A stretch of DNA of 64,000 nucleotides from Planctomycetaceae bacterium (GCA_021732995.1 JAKFWA010000051.1:124001-188000); one strand, 5' to 3'. Numbered from the stretch's first letter, positions 15,001 to 21,368 are shown. The notes: generated by a model from the sequence alone, not told the origin. Numbers and translations are program-made.

Positions 15001-18000
15001 ATCACGGGTACGCTGAAAGCCAATGATCGCATCAGCCTCGCTTCGACGGGTTACTCGCCCAGCATCGGACAACGCACCGGCGGCAATCTGACGATCAATG
15101 GTTCGCTCGTCGCCAACAGCGGCACGATCGATGAGATCGAGCTGGCGGCTGAAAACTCAGTGACATTGTCCGGGGCGTTGACGGTCGATGAAGAAATCTC
15201 GATTCACGCGTCGCAGTTGCTCGGTCAGCGAAACCTCACGGCCAATGGTTCCAGCAGTCGTATTGAGGTCGAGACTCTGCAGGATCAGACGATCGACAGC
15301 GGCGTGACTTACCAGGCAGGCGGCTTGGTACAGCTCACTTCGGTGAACGGCGACCTGACCATTAACGGCCAGTTGCGTGCGGTCTCGGGATCTCTCGGTG
15401 CTGCCGAGTTGTCCGCCAAGGGCTCGGTAAATCTGGTGGCCAACGCCATCACTTCGCCGACCAACCTAGACGTCGAAGGAACGGTGCGAATCGTTAGCGG
15501 CACGGTGGCCACGATGAACTCGGGCGACGCTCACTTCGACAACAATTCCACCCTGATTGTGGATGTGAACGGAGCCACCACCGACAAGTTGAACGTCACG
15601 GGCACAGTGACGATCGATTCCAAAGCCAAGCTGTCGCTCAATGTTCATTCGCCGCTGGTTAACACGGTGACCGTGCTAATTGCCAACGACGGCACCGATC
15701 ACTTCGTGGGCGAGTTCTCAGGCTATGCCAACAGCTCGACGATCACGATTGGCGGTAAGGACTACCTGGTTTCCTACCAGACGGGCGACGGCAACGATTT
15801 CGGTTTCGTCGGCGCACCCACGACTCGGCCAACGGTCTACGTGGACGACGATTGGGCGAACGTACCCGTCGGAGCTGACCCGGACGGTGCCGGCCCGGCT
15901 CTGGCTTATGGAATCGATGCATTCTCGAAGCTGCAGGACGCCATTGATGTCGTCGACGCGAGCGGCACGATTCATCTCTACTCGGGCACCTATGCTGAGA
16001 ACGTCACGATCGACAAGCCCGTAACGATCGATGGCAAGTCCGGTACCGCGTTCGGCGGCGAGGCAGACATCGCGGTGATCCAGCCGGCGTCGGGTGTCGG
16101 TATCAATCTCGGAGCGACCGTCTCCAACATCACGTTGCGTGACTTCAGCGTGAATGCGCCGGCTCAAGGCATCACTGCCACCGCTGGCAATCTGGTGCTC
16201 GACAACGTGTCGACGGTCAGCAGCACAAAGCTCGGCGTACAATCTACGTCTTCTGGTACGGTCACGATCAGCGGTGGTACTCATGCCGGTATCGATATCA
16301 ATGGCGCGTCCATGATCAGCTTTGGTCCGAGCACGGTGACGGCGACTCAGCCTGTTTCTTTGAAGTCGCAGACGACCATTCAACGCAACGGCCATCTGGT
16401 CACGACCGGCACAACGGCCAGCTTTGAGACCTTCCAAACCGCAACGATTGCCGAGAACACCCAGAACGCCGCGTTGAACGCCATCGACGTCTCGGGTGCG
16501 GACTCGCTGACTTACTCAGTGTCGGGTGGTGCTGATCAGGCACGCTTCGTTGTTGATCCATCGACTGGCGTGCTGCGGTTCCAACCGGCACCGGACTTTG
16601 AAGCTCCGACCGACGCGGGAACCAACAACGCCTACGAAGTGGAAGTTACCGCCACGAATGCCAGCGGCATGACGGTGAAGCAAGTCGTGGGAGTCTCGGT
16701 GACCGATGCCAATGACGCGCCGACCTTCACGAACGGCGGAGCGACAGTAACGCTGAATGTCGCTGAGCAAGAGACCGCGGTGACGACCGTGACCGCGACG
16801 GATCAAGACCACGACGCGGTTACGTTCTCAATCAGCGGCGGAGCCGACGCTTCCGATTTCGAGATCAATCCGCAAACGGGTGCACTGGTCTTCGCCACAG
16901 CTCAGGATCGCGAAACGCCTGAAGACTCTAATCTCGATCACGTTTACGAAGTGGTCATTACCGCGACGGATTCGCATGGCGCGACCACGCAGCAGAGTAT
17001 TCGCGTCACAGTCACCAACGTGAATGAGACACCGGTGTTCCCGACGGGCTCGGTCCGCACCACCTCGGCTGCAGAGAGCCAGACGGCGGTGACTTCAGAG
17101 GCCGCCACCGATGTCGACGTCGGCGATACACGCAGCTATGCGATCATTGGCGGGGCTGATGGCGCCCGCTTCTCGATCGACACTCAAACGGGCGTGCTGC
17201 AATTCCTCACGTCACCCAACTTCGAGACTCCGACCGACGCGAATTCTGACAATGTCTACATCGTTGTTGTTCGAGTGACGGATGCGGGCGGCCTGACGGA
17301 GCAACAAGAAGTGCGTGCCACGGTCATCAACGTGAACGACGCGCCGCATATCACGAGTGGCACGACGGTTTCGGTCGCTGAAAACTCAACGGCCGTGCGG
17401 ACGGTTCTTACATCCGATGAGGATACAGGCGACACGCGCCACTTTGCGATTACGGGCGGCGCTGACGCGGCCAAGTTCGATATCAATCCGCAAACGGGCG
17501 AGTTGACCTTTGCAACCGCACCGAACTTCGAAGCTCCGCAGGATGCGAACAGCGACAATGTCTATGTCGTGACAATCACGTTAACGGACTCGGCCAACGC
17601 CACCTCCGTGCAAACTCTGCAAGTGACATTGACGAACGTCTTCGAGGCGCCCGAGTTTGCCAGCGGTGCTTCGATCTCCGTGAATATTGCGGAGAACACA
17701 ACGGCGGTCACAACGGTGTCCGCGACCGATCAGGACATCGGTGACAAGCAGACCTATTCGCTCAATGGTGGTGCCGATGCGGCGAAATTCGCGATCGACT
17801 CCAAGACGGGTGCGCTGAGCTTCATCACGTCTCGCAACTTCGAACAACCGCAGGATGTCGGTGCGAACAACGTCTATGACGTTGTGGTGCAAGTGACCGA
17901 TGAGGATGGGTTGCAGACGTCGCAGACGGTGCATGTCACCATCACCAACGTCAACGACGTGCCGGTGGCCAACACCCTCAGCTTCACGGTTGGCGAAGAT

Positions 18001-20496
18001 ATCCTCGCGAGCCTGCAAGCCACGGCCAGCGATCAGGATCTCGACAAACTGACCTATCGTGTCACCAGCGGCACATCGCACGGCAAGCTGACGATGCAGA
18101 CCGATGGCAGCTTCACCTATCTCACCGACGTGGATTACTTTGGACCGGATCAATTCACGTTCGTCGTCAACGATGGTCAAGTCGATTCGGCTTCAGCCAC
18201 GGTGCAGTTAACTGTGCTCGCCGTGAATGATCGCCCGGTGGTCAGCCCACAAAGCCAGACGACCGCTGAAGACCGCGCTTTAACCGGTACTGTTGCGGGA
18301 ACAGACCGCGATCATGATCAGCTCACCTACAGCATGGTGACAGGACCGGCTCACGGCACGCTGACCTTCAGTCCGGAAGGACGCTTCGGTTATCGCCCCA
18401 ACGAGAACTACTTCGGCACGGACACCTTCACGTTCCGCGCGTTCGATGGCGACATGTATTCCGATCCGCAGACGGTCACGTTCACCATCACGAGCGCCAA
18501 CGACACGCCGGTCGCAGCCGCTCAAAGCCGCACATTGGCTGAAGATGGTTCGGTGTCTTCGCAAGTCACGGCCAGCGACATCGAGTCCTCGAATTTGACT
18601 TATCAGCTCGTGAGCCGCCCGTCGCACGGTACCGTGATCTTCAATAACGACGGCACCTACACCTACACGCCGGCCGCGAATTACTTTGGTGCGGACAGCT
18701 TCCAGTTCAACGCGACTGATGGTTCAGCAACATCGGCACCGGGGTTAGTGAATCTTACGATCACTCCGACCAACGACGACCCCGTCGCTCGTGCGGCGAA
18801 CTTGACTACGCCGGAAGACACCAGCTTCAGCGGTATCGCGGTGGCCACGGACGTTGAGCAAAGCAAGCTGACGTACTCGCTGGTGAGCGGCCCGACTCGT
18901 GGAACATTGGACTTCAATACGTCCACGGGTAAATACACCTACGTCCCAACTGCAAACCTTTACGGCCAGGACCAGTTCACGTTCCGCGTGAACGATGGCA
19001 CGGCGAACTCCAATACGGCGACGGTTCGTTTCACGGTCAGTTCGGTTGCTGACACCACAATCCTCTTCAATTCCGTCACGCAGACGTTGACGGTCGGCAT
19101 TGCTGGTCTGGAGCAGATTGCGGTTGGAGTTGCCAACGACAACACCGTGCAGGTACTCGTCGATGGCGTGCCTGATCCTCGAACACGGAACCTGCTCGCC
19201 TCCCGCGTGAAGGCGCTGAATATCATCGGCAGCGAGATCGCCGACTTCATCAATCTGGGTGCCGTTCAGATCTCGTCCTATCCGAACCTGCTCTCAACAA
19301 CGATCACGGGTGGTAACGGCAACGATACCGTCATCGGCACCGAAGCCCCTGATTTGATCTCAGGCAATAACGGCAACGACGTGATCTACGGTGGAGCTCG
19401 TAACGACCTGCTGTTCGGTGATGCGGGCAACGACATTCTGCGCGGCCAGGGCGGTAACCAGGACACGATCACCGGCGGCGTTGGTGATGACACTCTGGAC
19501 GGTGGCGAAGGCTTCGGCGACATCCTGGCTGAATACGATCTGTCGACCGTGCGCGTGACGACCAACGCGATGACTGGCATCGGCAACGACCGTCTGATGG
19601 AGGTCGAGGGCCTGATTCTGGTCGGCGATATGGGAGCGAACCTGCTGGATTCAACGCGTTTCACAGGCTCGGTCAGCATGATCGGCGGTGCGGGCAACGA
19701 CACCTTGCAGTCAGGCAGTGGCAACGACGCGCTGATGGGAACTGCGGGTGATGACCTGCTCAACGCGGGAGCTGGTGACGACCTGCTCGATGGCCAGATC
19801 GGCAACGACAAGCTGTTCGGCAGCACTGGTAACGATCTCGTGCGAGGTGGCCTCGGTAATGATTCGCTGCTTGGCGAAGACGGTAACGACACACTCACCG
19901 GCGACGACGGCAACGATCTGTTGAGCGGCAGCACAGGCACTGACGATATCGACGGCGGTGCCGGTTCTGATCGTCTCTCGGAGATGTTTGATGGCGACGC
20001 GGTGATAAACGGACTGCAGATTGTGTCCGCGATGATCGGTACCGAAACATCCCGCCGCATCGAACTCATCGTTCTGACGGGTGGAGGCTCAGGTAACCTG
20101 TTCGACGCCCGACTGTCCTCCGTGGCCACGTTCCTCAGCGGTGAAGGCGGCAACGACACACTGCTGGGAAGCACCTTCGGCGACACGCTTCGTGGTGGCG
20201 ATGGCAACGATCTGCTTGGCGGTTTCGGCGGTTCTGACTCGCTCGAAGGCGGGCTGGGTAACGACCTGCTCTTCGGCGGTATCGGCAACGATACGCTCAA
20301 CGGAGAAGCGGGGCGCGACACGCTGTTCGGCGGACTCGGTGCTGACATCCTCAACGGCGGCCTGGATCTCGACACTCTGGTCGGTTCGCGCGGCACGGGA
20401 ACTGCCGATGTCGGCGATCAGTTCACCGATGCTGCCATCGAGATCGACGAGTTCTTCAAGCTGAACTCACTGCCGAGCTGGATTGATTCCATCTAG
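1..20496 (+). CDS. giant secreted RTX / beta-helix / cadherin protein, 5' end outside window
   Basis: The frame is open at base 1 with no stop upstream, so the N-terminus and export signal are missing; the first Met in view is at base 16 and at least 6,831 codons are present. Counting from that Met: 1-1180 matches no family I recognise; 1209-1282 RTX nonapeptides; 1440-3360 a Thr/Asp/Asn-rich strand ladder resembling filamentous-haemagglutinin-type beta-helices, with a Pro-rich linker near 2140-2165; 3360-3955 an aromatic-rich insertion holding a C-type-lectin-like fold; 3975-5260 a second ladder; 5274-5470 a right-handed beta-helix starting VYVDDDWAN; 5470-5984 five cadherin repeats; 5984-6345 four ~95-residue cadherin-like repeats; 6431-6785 RTX repeats; then a tail ending LPSWIDSI. 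It ends in tandem TAG stops. No catalytic motif was seen. Inferred role: calcium-stabilised surface adhesin or matrix protein. Family architecture is confident; function is not. Confidence 0.9.
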   Translation, partial: DQKFSMRLNGTTLDLHISFGAIFSEMYNFSLDLGTLLPNLPTIGTLSDLLGGSGNIQLEAFAKLSVDVGINFGVGAGQEPEIFLYDYNPTRDKQVTAAANAFTGVNWAAGSSSLNNAKYLLIKDEFAAAIAAAKVGQPTGTKVTKIRAAVVSSIDNSVGANANTDSVYGANQLLGRRQMTLQWLEAKLARDLGVEVTLYTGRQVRLANATAARAVASFEDVDMTLQVPVTADKARGTNLTVGARVAGTNLELGFRAGPIAVGVTGGYAVLDGDGKVATKDYATFTVALDQKANTANDDGKFHLASESFGDNLKFELTGAFDVNLPVRIDLAGFSYQLQTPLRLQTNPVYAGQGIRELFNELTNSPNRGSQPALVYSYPDIAAEFEALGGSFSIVSLINDPSIVIDGIDTALGSIEDVFGSNMASDLPLIGDKLKEASTFLGGLRTGILSDLREKLSGDGKLIELVQDSLFDLFGPNHLDILRDNNEDNSITKEDVVIGWYDKDGNLLGRWTKGGGLPAGEVDAIQFDVGLGGLIYGDGIDIPLDVDLPGFALNVDGGFAIELGWAFDFGFGLSVADGFYLTTNTNEEDPEFSFTIDVFLDGSPEDPGVTTAFVGSGKLLFFKATIEDQDRDPNAPGFQPSGVTGGLTIDYTGNSAGRMTLNHILSQPLTEIFDVNFGVEADVKLGLTLELDGVQGLPKVKGDLAINWEWDIQNGAGTPSIELQRFRVDVGSFVSDFLKPIAQQIQTVLEPFRPIVNGLTAEIPGLGVIIPDPNLMGLINLILKMQGKKPINWAFVYAAKDMLDLVDQVNAMLGESGEIYLGTLAGLGTKAASARQATESELMALPANLRNGLSLNGPAGLANGLGGISGKSKGGVNGPAGSSTPRSGFKAFEYIKDIGNWMNLLTGGDATLFTYEMPLLEFKADFSVPLIRVPIGPVVLGVDAFGGFRAAVDLAFGYDTYGIRKAIETGNPLYAFDGFYVSDFTLPQFQNGKIVPGTGGQEKDEFTFNATIGLEANVSLAIVKAGLRAAIELGVGADLQDIARSKLIKDKDGNVIDVQWVSDGKIRGTEIATMFEYENGGFANLFNLHAGADLVGSVFVDIFAFFGYVNIIDLELFRINLFEYEYNAPRVQPYLARQVGSTLYVNAGPTAGDRRYFNTEDGNETFIVTGANGTVNLEYDDWYQTYTGITKVVADMGEGDDVFDASRLKNVTIDLHGGAGEDKLFAGSAGGTLSGGGGDDRLIGKEGRDTLIGGLGEDRLVGSDGDDRLEGSEGVDNLNGGAGFDTYAFSGDFGVDRFQDPSGDVALDFGETTQKLTATVAARGIEFYDANENRIRVPRVPVTSIQLGKNDDTLFIADFPERSITISDNGGSDSYQFKAGRAQSTKGKGTFTITDKAGAFDEISIEQTNSGTPLELGSFVVLNGREVINYTAGVERLTVIGKAAQYDHDHILDFGGKVTVKAVGNEAGIDLKTTGLRIIGDKFESANRIKAGHVILETLRDLNITQRINAGNDGYIDARVYGDAANIRLKTDLLVSSGDTFNNEGAGWVRLTAPDGSIINDTGAYIRASGSHLIAKAKNAIGTTAAPILTLVRSFNGVTSLHGVGDIVLDESDDLILIQQGQLTPQENHGLVLPQLAVTPQWLVNATWDDKLSSDWRDEIVDGHDRFAIASGNGNIDVTIRGRDALLTHQTGQINARAVGSDIVVRADDMDFTSGENKIIGTGDLVLRARQGAVDYYLGSAAETAPGDDLSLLSRDGTFNLSVRDFASIADDFTIVSVGHSEAGKQMHIGDIEDDPVIKLGLMPRDVNAALRNHTRFVAETMYIQGDVQAPNDLLEVIGHRIQVNSQNYHDPLGLPDSQLSGKTVQITAKEQVVVVGKIVGQDRVDIDITESKNKLPFFSFTNEVVSLKSDVGSRIETLNPGSVIDVDANRSIQIAGVVEVHGANSTADLDAQTKMTVLEGGLVVGRDANSLLRLNAGDLASVMPGGAVTAGARFDDVNGRPVAVQTAAGADIEINSPHELFIGGTVTSSDGMKLNSGTPKFDHSDYFSQIASASPNHPLLQQKQFGVLLTGTLTTLADDSQLTLASDADVIIRGNINVLGNNSDLLLQSDKFVYVEGFVDVRDKIAIEGGRSGGSSPLTPSALNSNVIPPPPPSADNSPPPVTPVTDSSVYVHPTTRIISRQAASTISIAGEKDVDILAAIVAGGTIGSSGVTFAGDDSHIDVVAGEQAFLDSGLLASGVVNLTGGTPGSDDDFLLSGNRLSVLVTTAGGITSGGMTADNSGGGVRITGHGDIELLGHITAGGNVAQSFDSKGNYLGETVTYSNEPASLVVTTTGRANVGGHTKNQAGQVVETGGILRAAHLMDIHGTTHTSQNALLVHAASEMNVNDPNGTIRMTSGQNASVLGLFVAGGVINTVNDPSGAYLGRVPVYFNGDSTVDLFAQGSIDIGQDMVAGRYLNVTTVSGALTVQGSGRLQTLRPNSEINLNSAGAVNILPPGHLNEFEAQGFMVTSNGKLTQDVTLRITIDKVDFVYSGTARITVAQAANNTGIADLRADIQAALEAGSYTVISSNNVAHPVGSTFTQLADDPTTTGIVDPDMQVKLRNGKFVFTSPYAFTLDASTQNGSLVGLTFPNNAALNSSRLYAIDAPQAGSVVNLGIPAANGQPSPTGKLSIGGKVRGYSAINLNSGTPTSGVDIDLGPTGVLETIDGDIRFSAGKYGDIRGSVIAHGVGRDVVLNATETIRLRGRVEATDDIIVSAGATVVPGQTSVQIDGTSSFSSSTGKIQITGLNDVLVDGVISSKGGGLQKIELRSEQGTLTVGKTSGRIESDAPIYLTGKNVDVQGVVRSTRAPAVNSSTPTYTITIDADDTTKINGDLQLTGSILINGDKRVEIFNTTMAVTTAGEEIRITSDDVVFGKVVTDSKGKRTQQGAVVAAKTKLDIEGKNSVEVGSGSMLLTSDTGSEIEISADTVTVAGSLLAGAKIVNNAVVWNGHDATLDIDAKNSVVFGGIGVDVSGKDQVVGGTANATGNIAIDVAGGTEDVSVSVNSRSRISVDPDRVTGATHAHQLNINASNDVHIFGVVEALHQDSTLRIDTDEMLLVDGIVQADAALTLIGDNDETDVSLLVSEIVLKTDSKGNLLNSNDLPLGPNDEPVRLSGGSIGTLAGGTITITAAEKVLLSGNVGQPRTEKNAVTVDNSSVSITDATDIVISGNVQALDLISILSDTVTVLPTGVVRTRAVGGDIDVSAEHMIVVTASPDRTALGLIQGGDRVALSSAMLNLDGQIKDTDANGEIHITAAISATFFNEVTAHSLLDVRATRGLATGNATPTIQIIGGLLTSGDEASITSDGTIEVQGSTMVDNNATPILRPVISQVARTIQVVTGSRQVAVGTILVPEVSFVTTTVTEQVGTESVRVGSEFNTADVTLTQDGYWNGTTRREVFVEGIDYLNANVDWSKYYDDNGIVQTLGSFTAATGKTDFTALNDIQREAVLVYLSYRPLFNLSMTNLETHKTINGIPTTQAWHPAWENNFTLETVDTTFEYSGSNGPTITQQKYNNTTTLRMNLAGWADKYIRMPVGSEADILRVVSQGEPSVFQEDIGEYRDHAVVNYEQDKSALVGHYESRSMYDPYSISADSNGYVYWYEYISDFDNSPARWQVDYHSNGTREYSVQDGRTGGSTVSEFNIPGWDSAQTRQTGDDVNGRNSYSKTGYFSTTASITNIVTDDVRGSYHIGDTPFGTYHDTYYSLVSSSVNHDTAIDNSYQSWGGISVRDNSPSLRHLAFVQNSRQQGRVDAVAADNRIWLGSVRLENVGFQWTYRREGSLYYYVPGGMTYSNWASGEPNNDDGDEHGMEMYANGTWNDHSRGNGKYYVMQTNSYWVGANINENFTDYHANWTSTWNDLADKRQVLQYQLVTNAHDVYGLRPKFETNQLVTKVVQNKSVTQWQTQPITEDQVVITTSRTFEQGDSARRGMFGGDSVAALNAITLTADDDIIINGVVRTSGAESALTLDAGRDVLVEGMVPEGAPVGTLAAVAQLQTEGRIDITADRDVKLSEASSLVADSTGVAGTISVITLTAGRNAELHGTVTTLDSLTISAKDDITLEGSLTAANSITATAGTDGTGSIYGDITTDITCLGGQITFTAGATSGNIDLTDATIDTGRSTSNITLNALAGYIRHSGGLLTAKRMKARAKAGVALNTNVVEYDIQNSTSGDIELINETAVTLVDTLSNNTGDIWLMAFGDITVRDVTTLGDVSLQTTTDFSQFGTTTITADALELDANNINFTLHTAVTELTLASRTNGNINVTNDRTDPMEIDLVANRGSINVDTDGDLIVTRAVTRSNVDTADITLSAAGDIFINQINAGAFAHDSSEARAIRLDYLSASLRAIGVLDASDPDLTEATYQALDQTAVRATLIDWLEDSFNSSEAAAEADQQLGLQQPLHSNGDVSLTSGGKITEVTAEDTTIDLVTDNLTVSAVNGVYGFEVAMNNILSATNSGSGVIELHDNDSVGEPNTGLAVTYVQNTKGSVVITAPDDIDVSRVIASDSQATITIETTSGNINVVPVSGVTNTVTAGSGLTLRAYDDLVFQSGVSAADSIEFTAGKRLLTQGSSFSLSTNDAIHLEAGTSLTITGTLETGENLELISNVGNVTVTGTIRGKNNQPLESLTMIGRGNRVEEGQFARRFLFKSQVDGALYYSSTGEIHPDSNVLNTNGELVPTFLKLDLVPVMTIESAIVKDTVTGMDFYVDPQNPSLRYYRAENGVFSRREDPATGLFPFAGLNTNTGHIETFYSTLDSKTNGTLYRADKTTVINRADVSGLEAKFTAINDSAILARLVALRYSDLSDGLASGTTVDLSKATVGTISESIQLVGQGQVVLGNYVPVVTAANGEISIVMGDDITTSDWKAANFSLTSTAFIDPNGTLKGGNVIYAVPLTKPNGSNADTIEMTGRLDVILDPEVLPSVTTGLLMHAGRTIVNRPNDITITGANGYIDLATGQDLTITGTLKANDRISLASTGYSPSIGQRTGGNLTINGSLVANSGTIDEIELAAENSVTLSGALTVDEEISIHASQLLGQRNLTANGSSSRIEVETLQDQTIDSGVTYQAGGLVQLTSVNGDLTINGQLRAVSGSLGAAELSAKGSVNLVANAITSPTNLDVEGTVRIVSGTVATMNSGDAHFDNNSTLIVDVNGATTDKLNVTGTVTIDSKAKLSLNVHSPLVNTVTVLIANDGTDHFVGEFSGYANSSTITIGGKDYLVSYQTGDGNDFGFVGAPTTRPTVYVDDDWANVPVGADPDGAGPALAYGIDAFSKLQDAIDVVDASGTIHLYSGTYAENVTIDKPVTIDGKSGTAFGGEADIAVIQPASGVGINLGATVSNITLRDFSVNAPAQGITATAGNLVLDNVSTVSSTKLGVQSTSSGTVTISGGTHAGIDINGASMISFGPSTVTATQPVSLKSQTTIQRNGHLVTTGTTASFETFQTATIAENTQNAALNAIDVSGADSLTYSVSGGADQARFVVDPSTGVLRFQPAPDFEAPTDAGTNNAYEVEVTATNASGMTVKQVVGVSVTDANDAPTFTNGGATVTLNVAEQETAVTTVTATDQDHDAVTFSISGGADASDFEINPQTGALVFATAQDRETPEDSNLDHVYEVVITATDSHGATTQQSIRVTVTNVNETPVFPTGSVRTTSAAESQTAVTSEAATDVDVGDTRSYAIIGGADGARFSIDTQTGVLQFLTSPNFETPTDANSDNVYIVVVRVTDAGGLTEQQEVRATVINVNDAPHITSGTTVSVAENSTAVRTVLTSDEDTGDTRHFAITGGADAAKFDINPQTGELTFATAPNFEAPQDANSDNVYVVTITLTDSANATSVQTLQVTLTNVFEAPEFASGASISVNIAENTTAVTTVSATDQDIGDKQTYSLNGGADAAKFAIDSKTGALSFITSRNFEQPQDVGANNVYDVVVQVTDEDGLQTSQTVHVTITNVNDVPVANTLSFTVGEDILASLQATASDQDLDKLTYRVTSGTSHGKLTMQTDGSFTYLTDVDYFGPDQFTFVVNDGQVDSASATVQLTVLAVNDRPVVSPQSQTTAEDRALTGTVAGTDRDHDQLTYSMVTGPAHGTLTFSPEGRFGYRPNENYFGTDTFTFRAFDGDMYSDPQTVTFTITSANDTPVAAAQSRTLAEDGSVSSQVTASDIESSNLTYQLVSRPSHGTVIFNNDGTYTYTPAANYFGADSFQFNATDGSATSAPGLVNLTITPTNDDPVARAANLTTPEDTSFSGIAVATDVEQSKLTYSLVSGPTRGTLDFNTSTGKYTYVPTANLYGQDQFTFRVNDGTANSNTATVRFTVSSVADTTILFNSVTQTLTVGIAGLEQIAVGVANDNTVQVLVDGVPDPRTRNLLASRVKALNIIGSEIADFINLGAVQISSYPNLLSTTITGGNGNDTVIGTEAPDLISGNNGNDVIYGGARNDLLFGDAGNDILRGQGGNQDTITGGVGDDTLDGGEGFGDILAEYDLSTVRVTTNAMTGIGNDRLMEVEGLILVGDMGANLLDSTRFTGSVSMIGGAGNDTLQSGSGNDALMGTAGDDLLNAGAGDDLLDGQIGNDKLFGSTGNDLVRGGLGNDSLLGEDGNDTLTGDDGNDLLSGSTGTDDIDGGAGSDRLSEMFDGDAVINGLQIVSAMIGTETSRRIELIVLTGGGSGNLFDARLSSVATFLSGEGGNDTLLGSTFGDTLRGGDGNDLLGGFGGSDSLEGGLGNDLLFGGIGNDTLNGEAGRDTLFGGLGADILNGGLDLDTLVGSRGTGTADVGDQFTDAAIEIDEFFKLNSLPSWIDSI
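3640..3861 (+). repeat. RTX calcium-binding nonapeptide block (internal)
   Basis: About seven GGxGxDxLx-type nonapeptides (for example LSGGGGDDRLIG, LIGGLGEDRLVG) at residues ~1209-1282 of the first giant protein. RTX repeats normally form calcium-filled parallel beta-rolls outside the cell. Here the block lies far from the C-terminus and separates the N-terminal ~1,180 residues from the beta-ladder, so it probably acts as a folding spacer rather than as part of a terminal secretion signal. Confidence 0.85.
10090..11880 (+). other. aromatic-rich insertion with C-type-lectin-like fold
   Basis: Residues ~3360-3955 differ sharply from the flanking Thr/Asp/Gly ladders: they are rich in Tyr, Trp, Asn and His. 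Bases ~11340-11640 read like a C-type lectin domain: an LAFVQNSRQ start, then IWLG, then YSNWASGEPNN, then GTWNDH. The EPN (residues 3835-3837) and WND (3854-3856) calcium/sugar-binding signatures are both present with normal spacing, but the disulphide cysteines of animal and many bacterial members are absent. EPN is the mannose-type variant in animal lectins; extending that specificity here is inference. Confidence 0.7.
16423..17965 (+). repeat. five tandem cadherin repeats
   Basis: Five ~100-residue units, each with an AEN/AEQ-type start, an SGGADAAKF-type core, a TG-x-L-x-F strand, a Y-x-V/V-x-V strand and an end such as VTVTNVNETP (NVND/NVNE calcium linker). They occupy residues ~5470-5984 of the first giant protein. 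Cadherin repeats rigidify with calcium and often act in self-association or polysaccharide binding. The second, third and fourth units are the most alike, suggesting recent tandem duplication. Confidence 0.85.
17966..19050 (+). repeat. four tandem ~95-residue cadherin-like repeats
   Basis: Four units of ~90-95 residues with the pattern (A/T)EDxxxxxxxxxxD-x(5)LTYxxVxxPxHGT, then DGxFTYxPxxxYFGxDxFTF, then DGxxxSxxxxVxxTVxxxND. This is the common Ig-like 'tandem-95' or VCBS/Cadherin_5-like repeat of bacterial surface proteins. It bridges the cadherin block and the C-terminal RTX block of the first giant protein. Confidence 0.85.
19307..20370 (+). repeat. C-terminal RTX block with composite DA(S/R) repeats
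   Basis: Two RTX runs (GGNGNDTVIG-type, bases ~19307-19510 and ~19680-19980) and a third at ~20140-20370 alternate with non-RTX strands that contain an ESxxL/MEVEGLILVG-type stretch followed by N-LxDxxxF and then a return to LxGGxGNDTL. The same composite unit occurs in the two other RTX proteins of the window. C-terminal RTX blocks usually precede a type I secretion signal; the last ~30 residues end LPSWIDSI. Confidence 0.85.
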
Positions 20497-20509
20497 TAGA
20501 ACAGGAAGA

Positions 20510-20538
20510 GCAGAGGTGAGCCGCGTGCTTTCCTCTGC
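20510..20538. terminator. candidate bidirectional terminator hairpin
   Basis: A perfect 7-bp stem, GCAGAGG at 20510-20516 and CCTCTGC at 20532-20538, with a 15-nt loop, followed by a pyrimidine run (CCTTTCTTTC). It lies in the 80-bp gap between two convergent genes, where a shared terminator is expected. The long loop and lack of a clean T-run keep confidence moderate. Confidence 0.45.
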
Positions 20539-20576
20539 CCTTTCTTTCGGTTGCATACCGCGATCGGAAGAGGTGG

Positions 20577-21368
20577 TTACGGCTTCGGTGGCACACCGAG
20601 CGACTTACCGCCGTCGATGGTCAGGAACGTGCCGGTCACCATGACGGCCGAATCCTTGACGAAGTACAGGACAGCTTCGGCGACTTCTGAGGGGTGAATC
20701 ATTCGACCGTAAGCGCGGGCAATGGGGCTGGCCTCAATAAACTGCTTGATGGCCGCCGCACGGTCGGGCTGCTTGTCGAGATCATCATTCATCATGCCCG
20801 TTTCTCCGACCGGACCCGGGCAGATCGCGTTGATTCGGATCTTGTCTTTTGAGTGACACAGTCCGAGCGATTTGGTCAGCCCAATCACAGCCTGCTTACT
20901 GATTGAGTAAACTGGGTCGTGAGCACGCGGAAGAATGCCAGCGTTGCTCGCAATGTTCACGATGCAGCCGCCGCGACCATCTGCCTGCATCCAGCGGATC
21001 GCGTGTTTTGATCCAAAGAAGGCGGCCTTCAAGTTGGTATCGATGCACGCGTCCCAGTCTGCTTCGCTGACATCACCAATCTGCTTCACCATCCCAATAC
21101 CGGCATTGTTGACCAGAATATCAATACGACCGCTGAACGAGGCTCCGAAGTCGATCAGCGTCTGCAGTTCAGCTTCCCGCCGGACGTCGACTTGTCGCTG
21201 CTCAATGCCGAGCGAACGGAACGCGTCATCATTCTCGGAGCGCAGCCGGTAGTCGCCGACCACGACCTTCGCTCCATTCTGAGCAAGCAATAGAGCGGTC
21301 GCGCGACCGATGCCATTCGCTCCGCCGGTGACTACCGCGACTCGACCCTTAAGCTCTTCTGTATTCAT
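20577..21368 (-). CDS. SDR family NAD(P)-dependent oxidoreductase
   Basis: A 263-residue classical short-chain dehydrogenase/reductase. Visible motifs: cofactor loop TGGANGIG (residues 14-21), NNAG (87-90), catalytic Ser 141, Tyr 154 and Lys 158 (YSISK), and the CPGPV loop. An Asp at residue 39 after the second strand (VVVGDY) favours NAD(H), by analogy with the family. The frame extends 45 codons further upstream, but the ATG at 21368 puts the Rossmann strand ~8 residues from the N-terminus, normal for the family, so I start there; no clear Shine-Dalgarno was seen. The substrate cannot be read from sequence; 3-oxoacyl-ACP-reductase-like and sugar dehydrogenases look like this. It is divergent from the MCE gene and convergent with the first giant gene, so apparently a single-gene unit. 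Confidence 0.9.
   Translation of the reverse strand: MNTEELKGRVAVVTGGANGIGRATALLLAQNGAKVVVGDYRLRSENDDAFRSLGIEQRQVDVRREAELQTLIDFGASFSGRIDILVNNAGIGMVKQIGDVSEADWDACIDTNLKAAFFGSKHAIRWMQADGRGGCIVNIASNAGILPRAHDPVYSISKQAVIGLTKSLGLCHSKDKIRINAICPGPVGETGMMNDDLDKQPDRAAAIKQFIEASPIARAYGRMIHPSEVAEAVLYFVKDSAVMVTGTFLTIDGGKSLGVPPKP

Noticed and set aside
19386-20396. Pro/Ser/Arg-rich minus-strand open frame
   Set aside because: It is the reverse reading of RTX GGxGxD repeats, which yields P/S/R periodicity; not a collagen- or extensin-like gene.
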